Position numbers and translations under genes: made by a program
Assembly (NCBI GenBank): GCA_019636495.1
Contig: JAHBXL010000002.1
Span: 1 to 64,000, forward strand
Length of the DNA: 64,000 bases
From: Phycisphaeraceae bacterium
GTDB lineage: Bacteria; Planctomycetota; Phycisphaerae; Phycisphaerales; UBA1924
Direction: 5' to 3'
Shown here: piece by piece, positions 43,615 through 52,343 of the stretch
Layout of the letters: each line of letters begins with the position of its first letter
How positions within the stretch are numbered: the stretch's first letter is position 1
The notes under the pieces: generated by a model
Told to the model about the DNA's origin: nothing
The model's database searches: none
The model's input: only the letters and a program-made list of their open reading frames with translations

Positions 43615-45347
43615 CGCGTCCCCCCAGTCGCCTTCGTCGCGGCGGCGGTCACAGTCACTTCCACCGCGCTGCCGCTCTCCGGCATCACGCGCTCGCCCAC
43701 ATCCTCGCCGCGATAAATCCGTTCCATTTCCGGTGTGTGCTCCTCGATCGACTTGCACGGGCGGACATTCCGCCGCAGTTCTTCCAGTTGCCAGGGGTTC
43801 TCGATCATCTCGATCAGCCGACGCTTCAGGTCCTCGCGATCATTGCCGCGGAACAGTAAGCCGTTCACGCCGTGATGCACAAAGTCCGGAATCCCGCCCA
43901 CCGCCGCGCCCAGCACCGGCACCCCGCACGACATCGACTCGAACACCGTCTGCGGCGCATTGTCCCACCACACGCTCGGCACCAGCGTCAGGTCCTTGCC
44001 GCCCATCATCCACGGGATGTCGTGGAACGTGTACCCATACGCATACTTCAGCCTCGCCAGTCGCGGCTCCAATCTTCGGAACATCCACTCGATCGTCTGC
44101 CCGCCCAGCGCGAACACCGACAAGTCGATCTTCCGCAGGTGCTCCGGGCTCATCATCTCCAGAGTCTCCGCCACCATCGGCAGGCCCTTGTAGTGATGGT
44201 TGTACCCGAGGAACAACAGCCGCACCGGCCGTGTCTCGCGAGGAGGGTGCTCAAACGGCGGCGGATCGAACAGCAGATCCGGCTTGAGCGCAATCACGCG
44301 GTTAATCCGCGACCCGATCGGCAGCACACGCAGCGATCCGGCATCGCCCGCACTCACACCCATCGATGCAAACTTCCGCCCCACGAACCTGCTCACCGCC
44401 AGCACGCGATCGCACGATGACAGCATCCGCACCATCGCCGCGCGGCGTCTGGAATAATCGTTCGGCGGCTTGCTGCTGATCGGCTCCGGGAGAATCGAGT
44501 TATCCAGCGGCCGCAGTTCCAGCGCATCCGGGTCGCGCGGCTTGGGCGGGTTCAGTTCCGCCATCAGGTATGGCGTCTTGCCGCGTGCATCTTCGCCATT
44601 CGCCGGCCGCGCGCCCGTCACATCCCCCGCCCCGTTTACCGCGCTCCCCGGCAGCCGCCCGCGCGTCTTCCACCACGCCCGCGCCAGCCCCACACCCGAC
44701 TTCACCGCGCGCCACGGGCCGCCCGCCGCCTCGCGGAACTGCTGCGCCGCGTCCTGCACTTCCTTCCCGCCGCGGCCGCGGGCAAACTCCTCCTCCAACT
44801 TCCGGCGCTCCTCCCGCGGGTGCAGCGCATCAAAGCACTTCGCGCAGTTGTGCCCGTTGTCAAAGTCGTAGCACGTCTCGCGGTGACCCTGCATGAAGTA
44901 CACCTGCGGGCACAGCGTGTGGTAGTTGTGCAGGCTGAAAACCGTCCTCGCGCCGGCCTGCTTCGCCCGCTCCACGCACCCGATGCTGAACCCCTCGAGG
45001 TTGTTGAAGTGCACCGCATCGGGCTTCAGCCACTCGAACAACTCGCCCACCCGCGCTTCGAGTTCCGGCGCGCTCACCTCCCCCATCGGCTCGCGAAACT
45101 GCACCGCCGCGGGGGCCATCACCGGCGAGTTGATCACCTCGAAGACCCTCACCCCCATCCAGTCGTCGTGCCGCCGAATAAAGCACTCGCGGCGGTCCGG
45201 CACGTACGTGATCCCCCCGAACAGCGACACCACCTCGTGCCCCCGCCGCACCAGGTCGAGCGCCAGCGCCTGGCAATACTGGTTGACGCCGCCGCCATGC
45301 TCAGCGCCATCCCAGATCCTCGCCCAGTTGACCAGCACAATGCGCAT
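43611..45347 (-). CDS. Family 4-like glycosyltransferase
   Basis: A 578-residue GT-B enzyme starting MRIVLVNWARIWDGAEHGGGVNQ. It has LHNYHTLCPQVYFMQGHRETC and NGHNCAKC (a four-Cys site shared with the gene at 39765), a Pro-rich insert of about 120 residues, and a C-terminal donor domain with LVPSVWWDNAPQTVFESMSCG, the E-x7-E-like motif. It is probably cytoplasmic, adding a sugar during surface polysaccharide assembly. It is first in the minus-strand cluster. TACCCT (45360-45355) ends 7 nt before its ATG with no Shine-Dalgarno. Confidence 0.87.
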   Translation of the reverse strand: MRIVLVNWARIWDGAEHGGGVNQYCQALALDLVRRGHEVVSLFGGITYVPDRRECFIRRHDDWMGVRVFEVINSPVMAPAAVQFREPMGEVSAPELEARVGELFEWLKPDAVHFNNLEGFSIGCVERAKQAGARTVFSLHNYHTLCPQVYFMQGHRETCYDFDNGHNCAKCFDALHPREERRKLEEEFARGRGGKEVQDAAQQFREAAGGPWRAVKSGVGLARAWWKTRGRLPGSAVNGAGDVTGARPANGEDARGKTPYLMAELNPPKPRDPDALELRPLDNSILPEPISSKPPNDYSRRRAAMVRMLSSCDRVLAVSRFVGRKFASMGVSAGDAGSLRVLPIGSRINRVIALKPDLLFDPPPFEHPPRETRPVRLLFLGYNHHYKGLPMVAETLEMMSPEHLRKIDLSVFALGGQTIEWMFRRLEPRLARLKYAYGYTFHDIPWMMGGKDLTLVPSVWWDNAPQTVFESMSCGVPVLGAAVGGIPDFVHHGVNGLLFRGNDREDLKRRLIEMIENPWQLEELRRNVRPCKSIEEHTPEMERIYRGEDVGERVMPESGSAVEVTVTAAATKATGGTR

Positions 45348-45547
45348 GCGGGAGAGGGTAGCACTCGAACCCCCAAACCCGTGCCGCGGTCCATCGAGTC
45401 AGTGGCCCGCCAATGCCACTTGTTTGCCCCCAGTCCCGCCGCCCAACGCGAAGCCCACGTCGTCCGGAGTCTCGCGCGTGAATCTGCGGCTCTTCCCTCC
45501 ATGCGCGTCCGTGCGCCTCCACTTTGGTCCCCCGGTCGAGGTCCCAA

Positions 45548-46345
45548 TCACCCCGGCATCCGCACATACAGCGGCAAAGCCCCCAGATCCACAAACCCCA
45601 GGCGCAGGTACACCGGGTGCCCCGCCTCCGATGACTGCAGCACACCCACGCGATACCCCATCTTCTGAGCGATCTGCAGCGGCTCCGCCGTCACGCACGC
45701 CCCCAGGCCCTTCCCACGCTCCGATGGCAGCGTCGCCACGCCATAGATCCCTGCCACTCCATCGCGCAGATGCACGATCGAAGTGCTGACCAGTTCCTGC
45801 CCCTTCAGGATCGCAAAGTACCGCAGCGTCGAATCCACACCCCGCACCTGCGGTCCAAACTCCGTGCCCACCGGCCGCGGCAGTTCATACCCATCCGCGA
45901 ACACCTCGCACCACTGGTCCGCCGAGAAACCCGCCCCCAGTTCCGCAAACGAGTATTCCGCGGGCAACCTCGTCGCCGCAATCTTCTCAATCTCGACCGC
46001 CATCGCCGGCATCGGCGCGGGCGCTCCGAATCCCGCCCGCATCAAAGTCGCATCCACGTCCGCCGCGGCGGCGTCCACAAGCAAAACCGCTGATGGCGCG
46101 GGAACCTCCAGCAGCGGGCCGATCGCATCCTCGACGCCCTCCGCCGTCGCCCCGGCCGACATCAGCACGAAGTTGCCGAACGGGTGCGGCTCCCCCGTCA
46201 CCAGCCGCATAAACCCGCGCTCAAACGTCACCCGCGGCCCGCCCATGATTCGGCGGAACGTCGTGTCCATGTGCCGCGCCACAAACGCGCCGACACCAGG
46301 CCCCATCGCGGCGATCGACTCAACCGGCTCGGTCATCTCGGCCAT
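45548..46345 (-). CDS. GNAT family N-acetyltransferase
   Basis: A 265-residue protein whose C-terminal half is a GNAT fold: GVAGIYGVATLPSERGKGLGACVTAEPL is the acetyl-CoA binding motif and HPVYLRLGF the final strand. The N-terminal half may be a degenerate second GNAT domain. ATG 46345 has GGAG 6 nt upstream. The open frame extends to a GTG at 46396, but a TAGACT box (46404-46399, minus strand) suggests transcription starts between the two. The substrate is unknown. Confidence 0.8.
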   Translation of the reverse strand: MAEMTEPVESIAAMGPGVGAFVARHMDTTFRRIMGGPRVTFERGFMRLVTGEPHPFGNFVLMSAGATAEGVEDAIGPLLEVPAPSAVLLVDAAAADVDATLMRAGFGAPAPMPAMAVEIEKIAATRLPAEYSFAELGAGFSADQWCEVFADGYELPRPVGTEFGPQVRGVDSTLRYFAILKGQELVSTSIVHLRDGVAGIYGVATLPSERGKGLGACVTAEPLQIAQKMGYRVGVLQSSEAGHPVYLRLGFVDLGALPLYVRMPG

Positions 46346-46598
46346 CTCGTGCTCCGCATTCACACACTTCACCCCGCCGCCCACCTGCTTGGCCACACAG
46401 TCTACCGCAAACGCGCTCCTTCACCTCCTCACCCTCGCCCCTCCCTCTTTCGCTCCCGGACTCCTCCAGTCACTTCATCTGCCACGTGCCCATTTGCTCA
46501 TCTGCCACGTGCCCATTTGCTCACTTGCCGTTTGCCATTTTCTCCCGCTCCCCCGCCCGCAACCCCCCGCCCCCCCCTCCCAACTACCCTTCCAACTC

Positions 46599-47261
46599 AT
46601 GATCACCTTTCCCTGCGACAAGTGCGACCGACTCCTGGAGGCCGATGACTCCGCCGCGGGGACCAAGGTTGAGTGCCCGCACTGCGCCGACATCAACATC
46701 GTCCCCGCCGCGGGCGCGCGAAGCGGCCCCGCAGCCGCGCGCGCCAAGGCCCGACCCGCCGCGGCGGTCCACGACCGGGCCGCGGCCATGGGCCTGCCCA
46801 GCGAAGCCGGGCCAGAGTCCGTCGCCCTGCGCGTGCACTCGGCCATGGTCCGGGCGCGGCCGATCGCGGGCTTGGGCCTGCTGGTCACGCTCGCCGTCGG
46901 CCTGGTCGGCGCGGGCGTCAGCATGGCGACCATGCCGCTGCTCGCGGCGGTCTTCGGCGCAGTCGCGCTCGCCGGTGTCGTCTGGTTCTGCGTGTGGAAG
47001 GTCCGCGCCATGACCACGCGCCTGATCATCACCACCAAGCGCACCACCCTCCGCCGCGGAATCCTCAGCAAGACGACCCGCGAAGTCCTGCACGACCGCG
47101 TGCAGGATGTCAAGGTCGAGCAGTCGTTCCTGCAGCGGATGCTCGGAGTGGGCACGCTCAGCCTGTCGTCCTCGTCCGATGAGGGATTCGAGATCGTCAT
47201 GGCCGATGTGCCCGACGTCATCCGCGTGCGCGATGCGATCGATGCCTACCGGGACATGTAA
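46599..47261 (+). CDS. Zinc-ribbon and bPH2 domain membrane protein
   Basis: A 220-residue protein. The N-terminal zinc ribbon CDKCDRLLEADDSAAGTKVECPHC is followed by an Ala-rich linker, two membrane helices (about 90-138) and a bPH2 domain (TTRLIITTKRTTLRRGILSKTTREVLHDRVQDVKVEQSFLQRMLGVG). It is a third bPH2 protein in the window, here fused to a zinc ribbon. TACCCT (46585-46590) ends 8 nt before the ATG and no Shine-Dalgarno is present. The frame upstream is open but lacks coding character. Confidence 0.83.
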   Translation: MITFPCDKCDRLLEADDSAAGTKVECPHCADINIVPAAGARSGPAAARAKARPAAAVHDRAAAMGLPSEAGPESVALRVHSAMVRARPIAGLGLLVTLAVGLVGAGVSMATMPLLAAVFGAVALAGVVWFCVWKVRAMTTRLIITTKRTTLRRGILSKTTREVLHDRVQDVKVEQSFLQRMLGVGTLSLSSSSDEGFEIVMADVPDVIRVRDAIDAYRDM

Positions 47262-47278
47262 ACTTCGCCATCGCCGGG

Positions 47279-47306
47279 TTGTGCAACCGCCGCCGCGCTG
47301 TATACT
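47279..47306 (+). promoter_or_regulatory. Predicted leaderless promoter of the small membrane protein gene
   Basis: TTGTGC (47279-47284), a 16-nt spacer and TATACT (47301-47306). Only 6 nt separate the -10 box from ATG 47313. Confidence 0.65.
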
Positions 47307-47312
47307 CCGCCC

Positions 47313-47654
47313 ATGATCCGAAGCCGCATCGAGTGGATCCAGAGTCTCAAACTCAAAGCCATCGCCTGGCTCGCGGCGATCGTGCTCGCCAGCATCACCA
47401 CCATCGCCATCGCGGGCATGCCGTGGGTGCCGGTGGTCGGCGTGGCCCTTGCCGCGGCGGCGGTTTCGGTCTCGAAACTCACGCTCCGCCTCGCCGGCCC
47501 CGTCTGCCTGAGTTGCGGCCATGATCTGGCGAGCGAACCCGCGAGCGATCAGGGAATCGCCTGCCCGGCGTGCGGGTCGATCAGGTCGGCCGGTCTGCTC
47601 GAACTGCGCGGCAGGGCGAACCCCGAAGACCCGCACGACGACGCCGCGGCCTGA
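47313..47654 (+). CDS. Small membrane protein with zinc ribbon
   Basis: A 113-residue protein with two membrane helices (about 17-55) and a zinc ribbon CLSCGHDLASEPASDQGIACPACG, ending in an acidic tail. It belongs to the same loose architecture as the genes at 36318 and 38604 but is much shorter. The function is unknown. The strong upstream promoter supports it as a real gene. Confidence 0.72.
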   Translation: MIRSRIEWIQSLKLKAIAWLAAIVLASITTIAIAGMPWVPVVGVALAAAAVSVSKLTLRLAGPVCLSCGHDLASEPASDQGIACPACGSIRSAGLLELRGRANPEDPHDDAAA

Positions 47655-47966
47655 AGACCCCCACCCCGAAACCCCCACCCTGGCCCCGCCGCGGATATCG
47701 GCCCCAGACTGACCATCCGCCGCAACCGAAACCCCAATCGGTGCGAAGAGGGCACTGTCCGGGCGATTCATGGGGTAATCGCACGCATTTCAGTTGGTTT
47801 TCGGTCCGATGACCTTGCCTCCGCCGCATCGGGTGGCAGGCTTTGAGTCTCAAGCCGCGGCCGCGGGCCCGGCGAAAACTGTTCGTGTTTCGTTCCTGTT
47901 CGGACGCTCCGTTGGGTTCGGAATTTTCCGTCGAACCCGGTGTCCGAAATGGTTGTGGAGGCTGTA
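47655..47966. other. 312-nt intergenic region before the secreted dehydrogenase-like gene
   Basis: No gene is seen. An interrupted inverted repeat (GGGTTCGGAA against TTCCGtcGAACCC, 47914-47938) lies about 30 nt before the start codon and could be a regulator site or leader hairpin. No clear promoter could be chosen. Confidence 0.4.
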
Positions 47967-50024
47967 ATGCACTTGAAGAAGTTGACCTCATGGTGCGCGG
48001 CGGGAGCCGCGGCGATTCTCGGCGTTTCCGCTTCGTCCGCCACCGGGCAGAACATCGCGATCCAGACCGAACTGGTCTTCGGCCCGGTGAACTCTCCAGT
48101 CGGCGTGTACGCCCCGCCCGGCGATACGAGCCGCATTTTCATCGTTCGCCAGACGGGCGAGATCCTGCTGTTCAGCCTGACAAGCAACACGCTGGTCGGG
48201 ACGTATCTGGACCTCGGGCCCGACGGCCTGAACCTGACCATCAAGGATAACGAGCGCGGCCTGCTCGGCCTGGCGTTCCACCCGAACTTCGCCAGCAACG
48301 GGTTCTTCTACGTCAACTACACCAGCCGCACCAACGGGGCGACGATCATCCGCCGCTACACCGCGAACGCGCCGTTCGGCACTTCGACAACGGCCAACAC
48401 TGCCAGCGGCACGACGCTGCTGACGATCACGCAGGACTTTGCCAATCACAACGGCGGGTCGATCCACTTCGGTCCCGACGGCATGCTCTACGTGTTCATG
48501 GGCGATGGCGGGAGCGCCAACGACCCCAACAACCGTGCGCAGAACGACAACTCCCTGCTTGGCAAGATTCTCCGATTGGATGTCAACGACACTTCCGTCG
48601 CCGATGGCGACGGCCTCTACGTCCCCGACAACAACCCCTTCCGCGCGCTGGGCGACCCGCGCGACAAGATCTGGGCCAAGGGCATGCGCAATCCGTGGCG
48701 CTCGACGTTCGACCGGCTGACCGGCGAGATCTACATCGCCGATGTCGGACAGGACACGCGAGAGGAAATCAACGTGCAGCCCGCGCTCATGCTGCAGGAC
48801 CCGAACAACGGAAACAGCACGATCCTCAACCCCGCGCAGGCCGTCTCGCTGAACTACGGCTGGGATTGCCGCGAGGGCCTGATCGCCTGCCCGACCGGTC
48901 TGGGCGGCTCCGGCCAGGGCTGCGATCCGAACGGATCAGGCTACACCGACCCGATCTGGGACTACGGCCGCACGGGCGGGCAGTGCTCGATCACCGGCGG
49001 ATATGTCTACCGCGGATCCGCGATCCCGAACCTGCAAGGGGCGTACTTCTACACCGACTACTGCAACAACGCCTACACGCGCTTCCTGCGATATGAAGGC
49101 GGGCAGATCACCCAGCACGTGCAGATCCACGACCAGTTGCGCTTCAACAACGCCAACCTCACCAACGTCGTCTCCTTCGGCGAGGACGCCGCGGGCGAGT
49201 TGTACATCTGCACCACGCCCATCAGCAACCCGGCCAACGGCAACGTCTACCGCATCGTGCCCTTCCCACTCCCGTGCGGCTGCCCGTGCGTGGCAACCGG
49301 CCCGCAGCACGAACTCTTCTACGACTCCTTCGAGACCAACCAGGGCTGGACCATCTCCAGTGCCGGCATGCTGTCCGATGGCGCGTGGGAGCGCGACCTG
49401 GTGCTGAAAAACGTCGTCAACTGGCAGTACGCCCCGCCGGGCGACTTCGACGGCAACGGCTGGGCGTATGTCACCGCCAACCGCGACAACAACAGCGATG
49501 TCGACGGCGGCACCACCATTCTGACCTCGCCGCCGCTCGACTTCACCGCGGGACAGATCACGATCTGTTACAGTTACTTCCTCGAGATGACCAATCCCAC
49601 GGCCGGCGACGGCCTGTTTGTCGACGTCTCGAGCAACGGCCTGACCGGCCCGTGGATCACCGTCGCCCTGCACACCACCGACAACTCCACCCGCTGGCAT
49701 CCGCACGCGATCTCGCAGACCCAGTTGACCACCTCGGGCGTGGTCAACACGAGCAACATGCGCGTTCGCTTCCGCGCCGCCGACATCGATCCGGGCAACA
49801 TCGTCGAGGCCGGCCTCGATGTCTTCCGCATCCTGACCGCCAACGTGCCCACGCCCTGCCCCTGCGATTGGGACGAGAACGGCACGATCGAAGTCGCCGA
49901 CATCTTCGCCTTCCTGGCGAGTTGGTTCGCCGGCGAGGCCCGCGCCGACTTCGACGGCGAAAACGGCGTTGGCGTGCCCGACATCTTCGCGTTCCTGGCG
50001 TGCTGGTTCGCCGGCTGCCCGTAA
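47967..50024 (+). CDS. Secreted PQQ-dependent sugar dehydrogenase-like protein with dockerin-like tail
   Basis: A 685-residue exported protein. The signal peptide ends near SSATGQ. A six-bladed beta-propeller of the glucose/sorbosone dehydrogenase type spans about 30-430, with ERGLLGLAFHPNFASNGFFYV, HNGGSIHFGPDGMLYVFMGDGG and MRNPWRSTFD. A Cys-rich linker, a beta-sandwich (about 450-620) and two dockerin-like repeats CDWDENGTIEVADIFAFL and DFDGENGVGVPDIFAFL end in WFAGCP. It may oxidise extracellular sugars. ATG 47967 has GGAGG 5 nt upstream. A terminator follows. Confidence 0.9.
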   Translation: MHLKKLTSWCAAGAAAILGVSASSATGQNIAIQTELVFGPVNSPVGVYAPPGDTSRIFIVRQTGEILLFSLTSNTLVGTYLDLGPDGLNLTIKDNERGLLGLAFHPNFASNGFFYVNYTSRTNGATIIRRYTANAPFGTSTTANTASGTTLLTITQDFANHNGGSIHFGPDGMLYVFMGDGGSANDPNNRAQNDNSLLGKILRLDVNDTSVADGDGLYVPDNNPFRALGDPRDKIWAKGMRNPWRSTFDRLTGEIYIADVGQDTREEINVQPALMLQDPNNGNSTILNPAQAVSLNYGWDCREGLIACPTGLGGSGQGCDPNGSGYTDPIWDYGRTGGQCSITGGYVYRGSAIPNLQGAYFYTDYCNNAYTRFLRYEGGQITQHVQIHDQLRFNNANLTNVVSFGEDAAGELYICTTPISNPANGNVYRIVPFPLPCGCPCVATGPQHELFYDSFETNQGWTISSAGMLSDGAWERDLVLKNVVNWQYAPPGDFDGNGWAYVTANRDNNSDVDGGTTILTSPPLDFTAGQITICYSYFLEMTNPTAGDGLFVDVSSNGLTGPWITVALHTTDNSTRWHPHAISQTQLTTSGVVNTSNMRVRFRAADIDPGNIVEAGLDVFRILTANVPTPCPCDWDENGTIEVADIFAFLASWFAGEARADFDGENGVGVPDIFAFLACWFAGCP

Positions 50025-50057
50025 CCGTTCCGCCGCGAGGCACCCTGCTCATCCACG

Positions 50058-50083
50058 AGGCCCGGGGCGACCCGGGCCTTTCT
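50058..50083 (+). terminator. Rho-independent terminator
   Basis: AGGCCCGGG-GCGA-CCCGGGCCT, a perfect 9-bp stem with a GNRA tetraloop, followed by TTTCT. It ends the transcript of the dehydrogenase-like gene. Confidence 0.85.
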
Positions 50084-50117
50084 ACTGCGCTGCTCGTGCG
50101 TGCTGTCCCGTGCGGCG

Positions 50118-50888
50118 TCAGGCCCCGAGTCTGGCCCGCAAGGTCGCCTGCGCCTCCGGTGTCGCCAGAACACGCGCCGAGAGTTCGGCAGCGCGCTGCG
50201 CCACCCCGCGATCCAGCGAACCATCCAACTCGTTGAGCAGCCCTTTCGTCGCCGCGAGCGCGACCGGCCCGCCCGCGCACAGCCTCGCGGCGATCGCGCC
50301 CGCCGCGGGCAGCAGTTCCTCCAGCGTGGCGACGCACTCGTTCACGATCCCGATCGCGTGCGCCTCGGCGCCGCTCATCACGCCGCCGCGGAGCAGCACC
50401 GCGCGGGCCCGGCCCGCGCCGATCTTCCGCACCAGCCACGGCGCGACCACCGCCGGGCACACGCCCAGATCGACCTCCGGAAACCCCAACTTGGAATCGG
50501 CGTGCGTGATGGAAAAATCCGCGACGGTCGACAGCCCGCACCCGCCGCCGATCGCCGCGCCGTTCACCGCGGCGATCGTCGGGATCGGCAACGCGCGAAT
50601 CCGCAGACACAAATCGCCCAGGCTCGACAGCAGTTTCAGCGGAGCCCCCCCCTCCGCATCGCCCAGCACCTGCTTCAGGTCCATCCCCGCGCAGAACGCC
50701 CTGCCCTCCCCGGTGATGATGCACACCCGCGGCCCGCCCGCCCCCCCACCGTTCACCGCCGCCTCCAGTTCGCTCATCCGGTGATGCAGCGACGCAAGCA
50801 GGTCGATCGACATCGCGTTGCGCGACTCAGCCCGGTTCAAGGTCAGCGTCGCGATTCCCTTGTCAATGCTCAACTGCGCCAGCGACAT
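50118..50888 (-). CDS. Enoyl-CoA hydratase/isomerase family protein (crotonase)
   Basis: A 256-residue crotonase-fold protein. The oxyanion-hole segments are CAGMDLKQVLG and NGAAIGGGCGLSTVADFSI; GFPEVDLGVCPAVVAPWL carries the second catalytic Glu. It may act in beta-oxidation or branched-chain or methylglutaconyl-type hydration; the substrate cannot be told. ATG 50888 has GGAGG 4 nt upstream. It follows rlmN on the same strand by 48 nt, so they may be cotranscribed, though a degraded REP palindrome lies between. Confidence 0.88.
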   Translation of the reverse strand: MSLAQLSIDKGIATLTLNRAESRNAMSIDLLASLHHRMSELEAAVNGGGAGGPRVCIITGEGRAFCAGMDLKQVLGDAEGGAPLKLLSSLGDLCLRIRALPIPTIAAVNGAAIGGGCGLSTVADFSITHADSKLGFPEVDLGVCPAVVAPWLVRKIGAGRARAVLLRGGVMSGAEAHAIGIVNECVATLEELLPAAGAIAARLCAGGPVALAATKGLLNELDGSLDRGVAQRAAELSARVLATPEAQATLRARLGA

Positions 50889-50902
50889 GAGTCCTCCGGT
50901 GC

Positions 50903-50920
50903 GCCGGCATTCCGTGCCGA
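50903..50920. repeat. Degraded copy of the REP-like palindrome
   Basis: GCCGGCAT-TCC-GTGCCGA matches the CCGGCACTCCGTGCCGG core with changes at two positions. It lies between rlmN and the crotonase gene. Confidence 0.6.
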
Positions 50921-50936
50921 CGGATCATCGCCCATC

Positions 50937-52202
50937 CTACACGCTCAACCTCTTCTCATGCCTCAACTGCCCGCACGCCGCGGCGATGTCCCGCCCGCGC
51001 GATGCCCGGATGTGCGTGTTCACCCGCGCATCACGCAGAATGCGCTGGAACTCCAGCACATCCTCGTCGTGCGGCCTCCCGAACTCGATCCCCTTCACCT
51101 CGTTGTAGCGGATCAGGTTCACGTTCGCCCGCAGCGTCCGCGCCAGTTCCGCCAACTCGCGCGCATCCCGCGGCCGGTCGTTCACCCCCCGCAGCAGGAT
51201 GTACTCCAGCGTGATCTCGCGGCCCGTCTTCTCGAACCACCTGCCGCACGCCGCGAGCAACTCGTTGATGCTGGTGTACTCCGCCCACGGGATGAGTTGC
51301 CTGCGCACTTCGTCGTTGGGCGCATGCAGCGAGAGCGCGAGCGTCACCGGCAGATCGAGTTCATCGGCCAGCCGCTCAATCGCCTTGGGGAGCCCAACCG
51401 TCGAGATCGTGATCTTCCGCGCCGAGATGCCAAGCCCCCACGGCGCGGCGATCGTTCGCACCGCCCGCATCACGTTCGCAAAGTTCGAGAGCGGCTCGCC
51501 CATCCCCATGAACACGACGTTCGTGATGCGCTGGGCCGTCCCATCACTCCCCGTCGTGACCGCGCCACTCCGCGGCGAGCCACCCAACCGCCCCAGCCTC
51601 CACACCTGCTCCACGATCCGCCCCGCCGAAAGGTTGCCATCCAGCCCGCCCAGGCCCGATGCGCAGAACCGGCACCCCACCGGACACCCGACCTGCGACG
51701 AGATGCACGCGGTGCGCCGGCGAACCGTGCCACTGACCTTCAGGTCACTGCCCGATCCACGCGCATCCGCCTCCCCCGCCGGAATCATCACGCACTCGGT
51801 CTGCCGAGAAGTGTCGCCGCCGCCACGCTGTCCACCGACCACCGGTAATGCGAGTCCGCGCCCCTCCCGCGCCCCCTCGCTGGAGTGCTCGCCCGCGTCT
51901 CGGCCCCCATCCCTCCACTCGATCAGCAACTTCCGCGTCCCATCGCTCGCCTTGCGATCCGCCACCGTGTCGCCCGAAACAAACGTCATCTCCGCGGCGA
52001 CCACCTCGCGGTCTCGCTTCGACAGGTTCGTCATCAACTCCGGATCGGCAACGCCCTTGGAATAGACCCATTCCAGCAACTGCCTGCCGCGGAACGCCGG
52101 CATCCGCCGCTCCTCGCACCACGCCGCGATCGTCTCCGGCGTGAACTCAAAGATATGAAACTCGGGGTGTTGCACGCTCCATGGTAGTGGGTCCGGCGAC
52201 AC
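50937..52202 (-). CDS. rlmN: 23S rRNA/tRNA adenine-C2 methyltransferase RlmN, with insertions
   Basis: A radical-SAM enzyme that methylates A2503 of 23S rRNA and A37 of some tRNAs. It has the cluster motif CPVGCRFC (Cys173, 177, 180), FMGMGEPLSNFANVMRAV and the C-terminal AACGQL with the second catalytic Cys. Insertions of roughly 35 residues (98-135) and 18 (143-160) precede the radical-SAM core, and another follows LGRLGG; they are Gly/Arg-rich. The total is 421 residues against a usual 350-380. Starts GTG 52202 or GTG 52175 are both possible; neither has a good ribosome site. Confidence 0.93.
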   Translation of the reverse strand: MSPDPLPWSVQHPEFHIFEFTPETIAAWCEERRMPAFRGRQLLEWVYSKGVADPELMTNLSKRDREVVAAEMTFVSGDTVADRKASDGTRKLLIEWRDGGRDAGEHSSEGAREGRGLALPVVGGQRGGGDTSRQTECVMIPAGEADARGSGSDLKVSGTVRRRTACISSQVGCPVGCRFCASGLGGLDGNLSAGRIVEQVWRLGRLGGSPRSGAVTTGSDGTAQRITNVVFMGMGEPLSNFANVMRAVRTIAAPWGLGISARKITISTVGLPKAIERLADELDLPVTLALSLHAPNDEVRRQLIPWAEYTSINELLAACGRWFEKTGREITLEYILLRGVNDRPRDARELAELARTLRANVNLIRYNEVKGIEFGRPHDEDVLEFQRILRDARVNTHIRASRGRDIAAACGQLRHEKRLSV

Positions 52203-52343
52203 ACCCGGTCAACGCGCCCACGCGGCCCCCAGAGCCCGAACTGCCGCCGCGGCACGGGTCCGGCCAACTCATGCCGAACCGGCCCGGGGATTATCGGAAC
52301 TCTCCCTCGCCATGCACGTATAGCGGAATAACCGGAGGTTCTC

